Notes under the pieces: generated by a model
Told to the model about the DNA's origin: nothing
What the model saw: only the letters and a program-made list of their open reading frames with translations
Databases searched by the model: none
Shown: positions 59,961 to 64,000 of the stretch, one piece after another
Numbering within the stretch: the stretch's first letter is position 1
How the letters are laid out: each line of letters opens with the position of its first letter
Translations under genes and position numbers: made by a program
DNA from: Diplolepis rosae
Taxonomy: Eukaryota > Arthropoda > Insecta > Hymenoptera > Diplolepididae
Assembly: GCA_030998225.1 (NCBI GenBank)
Contig: JAPYXD010000680.1
Location: forward strand, 16,988,001 to 17,052,000
Direction of reading: 5' to 3'
DNA length: 64,000 nt

Positions 59961-60082
59961 GATGCAACTTAATAAACAACTGAATGTAGTCTCAAACTTA
60001 TGGAATATATGTTATCATTTGCTAAAATTCAGTGTGGACCTCATTGAAATGTTCAGCAAACGACTTACTGTTATTTAAGAAT

Positions 60083-60726
60083 GCAAAATAATTATACCTT
60101 TTTTATAAGAATATTTCTGCAGAATAATAATTTACAATTCATGAAACATACACTGTGTCTGAATCATTTATATATATAGTATATATTCCTAATAAAAAAT
60201 AAAACATAAAGATTTTTGCGTGGGCATCATATTCAATATCTTACTTCCATTTACGAATAAATTTTGTATAGAAAGCGGTCATTCAACCTGGAAACATTTT
60301 TTTGTATCATAGATATTGATTTATACGTTGCTAAAAAATGGAAATTGAGAAGCTTAAAGAAAATTTTTTAACGCTTTTAACAAAATAATTAAGATTAGAA
60401 AAAATAAGAAAACATACATTTGTTTTCAACAATTGTTCTTCGTTATTAATTTACTAAAAATTAATTTATCTCAACTATATTTATAAATAGATAAAAATTA
60501 TTTAAATGCAAGAAAATGTTTCAGTTGATTGGAACAAATACTTATTGTCAGTAATGAAGAAAGAATATTTGTTCAATAAAATGCTTTTTTCCTGAGTGTA
60601 CACATATGCTCTAAATCATACCAAATATCTAAGAGTTAAAAATCATTAAGATTAAAAAAAAGCTTTGCATGCTTTTAAAATGTTATTTGTTCCATTCCTT
60701 TTTAACATATTTTTTGTCAGCAAAGC
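60083..60726. other. AT-rich sequence
   Basis: Nothing recognised. Confidence 0.4.
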
Positions 60727-60970
60727 AAAAGCCGATGGGAACATTATTAGAACCTCCATTGCGAAGCACATGTGCGCTCACGGATAAGTGCGTTATGTGC
60801 AAATCGTATATCGCATATGAAGATCGTTACGCGTCGCAGAACGACTCGTCTCACGCAGTGTTTAGCAATGGGATTGCCTTTATGAGGAACTTGCATGAAA
60901 ACCGACATGGCCAGCTCGTTGACCTTCTTACGCCGACTTTAATCTATAATTCCACACTATGTTGCTTCTA
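60727..60970 (+). other. Possible exon or degraded coding insert
   Basis: A plus-strand frame (track of 100 codons from 60669) becomes higher in complexity after a TTTTTTGTCAG that could be an acceptor at 60720. It reads STCALTDKCVMCKSYIAYED and later HAVFSNGIAFMRNLHENRHG. I do not recognise it. A CXXC pair is visible. It may be an exon of an unseen gene or the trace of an old insert. Confidence 0.3.
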
Positions 60971-61388
60971 GTTTAGGCTTCATGTTTTCCAACACTGTCG
61001 GAAGTAATTTAAAAAATTATAATAAGTCCAGCTGCAACAATAAATATACTCGATTCTTTTGATGTTAATGAACGGCCAAAGAAAAGAGGGAATAAATTTT
61101 AAGAGGGCATATCTGATTTACGAAAATGGAATGTAGGGGGTTTTTACAACTGAATTAATCACTACCATATAAAATTGTTTATTTTATTCACATATGGAAT
61201 CTTGAATCCAAATTCCGATTACTAAACTAGTAAATATTTACTGACACTTACATATTTAAGCAAAAATTGGTAATTTTCTTCTAACTTTTTCAAAAATGTC
61301 TTTCTGGTATTCAGAGATTTACGTTAAAAGTGAAAGAAATCTTTACCTTGAAGTAAGTTTTCATTTTTCCATTCCAAAATTTTGCCTT
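60971..61388. other. AT-rich sequence
   Basis: Nothing recognised. Confidence 0.4.
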
Positions 61389-61620
61389 CTCTCTAAATCT
61401 GAATAAGTCAAATTTTCACTGATTCATCAGTGAAAAAATATTTTTCACTGTTAAATCAGTTAATTTTTACTGATTCATCAGTGAAAAAATATTTTTCGTT
61501 GTCAAATCAGTCAATTTTCACTGAAATTTGACTGATTTACAGTAACCTCTTTTTATCTATTTGAATCAGTCAGATTTCACTGATAATCAGTAGATTTTGA
61601 CTGATTCAAATTTAGAGAGT
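61389..61620. mobile_element. MITE family M4, copy 1
   Basis: Left CTCTCTAAATCTGAATAAGT, right complementary to CTCTAAATTTGAATCAGTCA. The interior is a chain of ACTGATT/AATCAGT words that can fold on itself at many registers. Copy 2 is at 63225-63501. Confidence 0.83.
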
Positions 61621-61756
61621 GCATATTGAAAAAACGTCAACAAAAATTTAGAAACAAAAAAATCGGAAAAAAATTAGTTCCAAATTAAAAAAAAATTCAA
61701 TTGTTTATAAAAATGTACTATATTCAATATTTAAAGAATTTGAAAATCTTTCTGTG

Positions 61757-61850
61757 GAAAAAATGACGCTTTCGACTGCGCTGGGATTCGAGCCCAGGTC
61801 TTTCGATTGCCGGTCGACTGCTCTATTACAAAAAAAACAACGAAATGTGT
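61757..61850 (-). repeat. tRNA-derived SINE-like sequence
   Basis: Minus strand: AGAGCAGTCGACCGGCAATC, then ACCTGGGCTCGAATCCCAG, an intact T-arm with a B-box-like sequence, then CGCAGTCGAAAG. A complementary acceptor 5' strand is absent, so it is not a tRNA gene. This is the head of a tRNA-derived SINE or a truncated tRNA pseudogene. Confidence 0.65.
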
Positions 61851-62080
61851 GCTATAACTTTTTTGAAAGCTTGTACTCTGTCACGCATTTCAAGTGCAAG
61901 GGTTACATTTTATATTCAAAACTGCTTTTACAGTGAGCTGTTAGAAAAAAAAAAATTTTCCCGAGTGCCAAACATAAAAAAATTATATCTCAAAATTTTC
62001 AAGTATCACATTAAAAAAAAAAAAATGTGTCGATTATTTTCGAAGAAGGCAAAAAAAAATATTTCGTCGAAAAAAAAAAT

Positions 62081-62267
62081 GTTGACTGTACAGTTAGTTA
62101 GTGGGAATTTGAAAAAATTGCATTCGCCAGATTCGGTATATTCTGACAATCCTGGCCAATTGGATTGGAATGCGGGACCGCTGACTATAAAGCGGACAAG
62201 AGAGTCTGAGAGCAAAGAAGAAAGCAGAGGGTCTGACGAAGAAGAAACGAAAAGGCCTTTATTGTGA
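62081..62267 (+). other. Possible exon with strong donor
   Basis: Plus frame from ATG at about 62081 reads QLVSGNLKKLHSPDSVYSDN and ESKEESRGSDEEETKRPLL. The sequence after codon TTA TT is GTGAGTGTG, an excellent splice donor at about 62264. The minus strand is also open here. The unique, mixed-composition stretch extends to about 62530. Not recognised. Confidence 0.3.
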
Positions 62268-63014
62268 GTGTGTCAGGAAAGAGAGGACAGATCAGATGAC
62301 ATCTTTGTCGGCATTTGCTGGCATTTGTGATTGTGACTCATCCAGTAACACATTCTTATTGCCTCTCTAAATCTTTAAAGTGCCAGATCGACCAACACCC
62401 CCGCTATTTCCTTTGAAAATCCTGTCACTTTAAGTGTCTCTTTTCCTTGTGTAACGCGATGCCCGCATTCGAGGAAGATGAAAGGCCTGAATTCCAAAAG
62501 ACCACCCTCTATACTGTATATTCCAACCTTAAAAATTTTTACCTATCAACAATAGTTCACGTATTTTTCTCAACGGGATCAGAAACTCTCTGAACTCTAT
62601 GTTACCAAAATTGAATCATGAGCGAAGAAGACATTTTTTCAGTTTTAAATTGCTAAACAGGTTTAATATTTCATATTTCAATTATATTAGGCATTTAGCT
62701 TTTCTTGCTTTGAAATTGGAATAATTGGAAAATAATATATATGTGTATAGATATACTACGTCTTAATTTATTTATAGGTTAGGGTCGTTCATCCACGAAA
62801 ATCAGACCTTAGGCAAAATACATAATTTTGCTTTCAAGAATAGTAATATTATTGTAAAGTGACATGTTTGATGACATGTCTGCTATTATATTGACCCAAA
62901 ATTCACAGAATTTTTGTTAATTTCTCATTTTTTTGGCATTGGGTCAGCCTCTTTTTATTTTCTTCTATTAAAATTATCAATTCTACTTGAGATAAAAAAC
63001 GCAAAAAAAGAGAA
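62268..63014. other. Unique then repeat-derived sequence
   Basis: 62268-62530 is unique and mixed in composition. 62855-62985 contains a relative of the 48958 palindrome (GTGACATGTTTGATGACATG, and the complement of the TGACCCAAT words). No gene seen. Confidence 0.4.
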
Positions 63015-63055
63015 GGCAAACGTTTCGGTCACATATGGGTGCCCTCTTCAGTGCC
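63015..63055 (-). ncRNA. Hammerhead-ribozyme-like motif 3 (intact core)
   Basis: Minus strand: stem I strand GGCA (63055-63052), core CUGAAGA (63051-63045), stem II GGGCAC/GUGACC with loop CCAUAU and one G-A mismatch, GAA (63026-63024), palindromic ACGU (63023-63020), U (63019), and stem I strand UGCC (63018-63015). This meets the hammerhead consensus CUGANGA...GAAA...UH with cleavage expected after 63019. Stem III is the minimal ACGU, which in Penelope-like elements is thought to act as a dimer. No Penelope reverse transcriptase was seen nearby. Confidence 0.62.
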
Positions 63056-63224
63056 ACAAATTTAAAGATTAATTCAAAATTTTCGTAAAAGATAAAAATG
63101 TAGAAGATAGTTGAAATAAGGATAATAATGAAACTCAAAAACTTATCTCATCGCTTGCAATTCAAAATGAAGAAGTCCAGTAAGCAACAACACGAATTGG
63201 AAAAAATATGTAGAATTCACTGTA

Positions 63225-63501
63225 TACTCTCTAAATCTGAATCAGTCAAAATCTACTGATTATCAGTGAAATTTGACTGATTCAAATAGCTAAAAAGAGG
63301 TTACTGTAAATCAGTCAAAATTCACTGATTACTTCAGTGGAAATCAACTGATTCAACAGTGAAAAATACTTTTTTCACTGATTCATTTAGTGAAAATTAA
63401 CTGATTTGTCAGTGAAAAATATTTTTACACTGATGAATCAGTGAAAAGGCAAATTACTGATTCAATCAGTGAAAATTCGACTGATTCAGATTTAGAAAGT
63501 A
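63225..63501. mobile_element. MITE family M4, copy 2
   Basis: Left TACTCTCTAAATCTGAATCA, right GATTCAGATTTAGAAAGTA; TA flanks. Interior as in copy 1, with ACTGATT/AATCAGT chains. Confidence 0.85.
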
Positions 63502-64000
63502 TAGAAAACCGGATAAAATGAACGAAAAACTTAGAAATTTGTAAACAACAGGCCGGAATTGTTGTTTTTTTTCCTTTATAAAGAACGGATGACCAATTGG
63601 TTATTAATAATAAAACGCGAATAGTTTTCAATTTTGAAAACTTTCCTTGATTACTTTGTTACCGGAGTCTCTCAATGATCGAACTAAACTGTTTTAAAAA
63701 CCGATTCGGGACATGTTAAAAGAGAAAAGATTATTTTCCATGAAAAAAATTTGATACAGAAAAATAATTTTATTAATAAATTTTTTTCTTATCGCTTATT
63801 ACCAAATTTTAAAAAATTATGCGATTCTAATGAATCATGAATCATTTTTCCAGAAAAATGATTCTCCACAACTTTACCGTTTTCAATTTTTGAAAATAAA
63901 TTTTTTAATGGCTGAAACCATTTTAAAAAAATTTCCAAAACGAAATTTTTATAAACCAGCATTTTAGTTTGTGTAACCCCATTTCTATAAAAATCAAAAC
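63502..64000. other. AT-rich sequence to the window end
   Basis: Nothing recognised. Confidence 0.4.

Larger units (their letters stand above)
58567..60012 (-). mobile_element. Tc1/mariner-superfamily transposon, dead, with an M1 MITE inside
   Basis: Ends ACATATGTTCCATAAGTCTTGAGAC (given as two overlapping parts: ACATATGTTCCATAAG and CATAAGTCTTGAGAC) and its complement near 59989-60012. TA flanks at 58565-58566 and 60013-60014. Length about 1.45 kb, or about 1.1 kb without the M1 insert, which fits a mariner-type element. The flanks carry a duplicated host segment (58455-58525 and 60015-60082, TTGCTAAAATT...). Confidence 0.78.

Noticed and set aside
61757..61850. Functional tRNA gene
   Set aside because: The T-arm is good, but there is no complementary acceptor 5' strand and the D-arm side is replaced by a T-run.
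61754..61936. 60-codon frame over the tRNA-like sequence
   Set aside because: The sequence is explained by a tRNA-derived SINE head; the frame is incidental.

Overview
The window looks like a piece of an AT-rich insect nuclear genome. The evidence is two conserved animal genes with small GT-AG introns (menin and a SIPA1L-type RapGAP), an I-type non-LTR retrotransposon, and a very high load of short inverted-repeat DNA elements. The insect order cannot be fixed from sequence alone; a repeat-rich hymenopteran is only a guess. No bacterial, phage or CRISPR features are present.

Layout. 1-5340: a nearly intact I-type retrotransposon (gag-like ORF1 cut by the window edge; ORF2 with endonuclease, reverse transcriptase, RNase H and a terminal Cys/His finger, disrupted by one 1-base frameshift). 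5767-9521, minus: a five-exon gene of unknown function that I assembled by hand from consistent splice phases; its 2-kb third intron holds a nest of DNA transposons (hAT remnant, foldback element, TTAA element). 9600-13400: more foldback elements, including a 1.8-kb element with 225-bp inverted repeats that carries two other elements inside. 13909-18619, plus: the complete menin gene (4 coding exons, about 606 aa). 18620-23449: the spacer between two convergent genes. 23450-30875, minus: fourteen 3'-terminal coding exons of a SIPA1L gene (RapGAP, PDZ, C-terminal coiled coil); its 5' exons lie beyond 30875 and were not found. 31000-64000: almost entirely repeats, possibly in or upstream of the first SIPA1L introns. 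This part includes a 930-bp near-perfect palindrome, eroded non-LTR retrotransposon pieces, a dead mariner-type transposon with a MITE inside it, several MITE families and a tandem duplication invaded by two TTAA elements.

Most interesting signals. (1) Three short minus-strand motifs at 54614-54655, 57529-57569 and 63015-63055 fit the core of type I hammerhead ribozymes with the minimal ACGU stem III known from Penelope-like elements; their stems keep pairing although the sequences differ. (2) The unrecognised five-exon gene at 5767-9521. (3) A set of at least four unrelated-looking MITE families flanked by TTAA, two of them inserted back to back sharing one TTAA. (4) Several datable nested insertions, where an uninterrupted copy of the host repeat is present in the same window.
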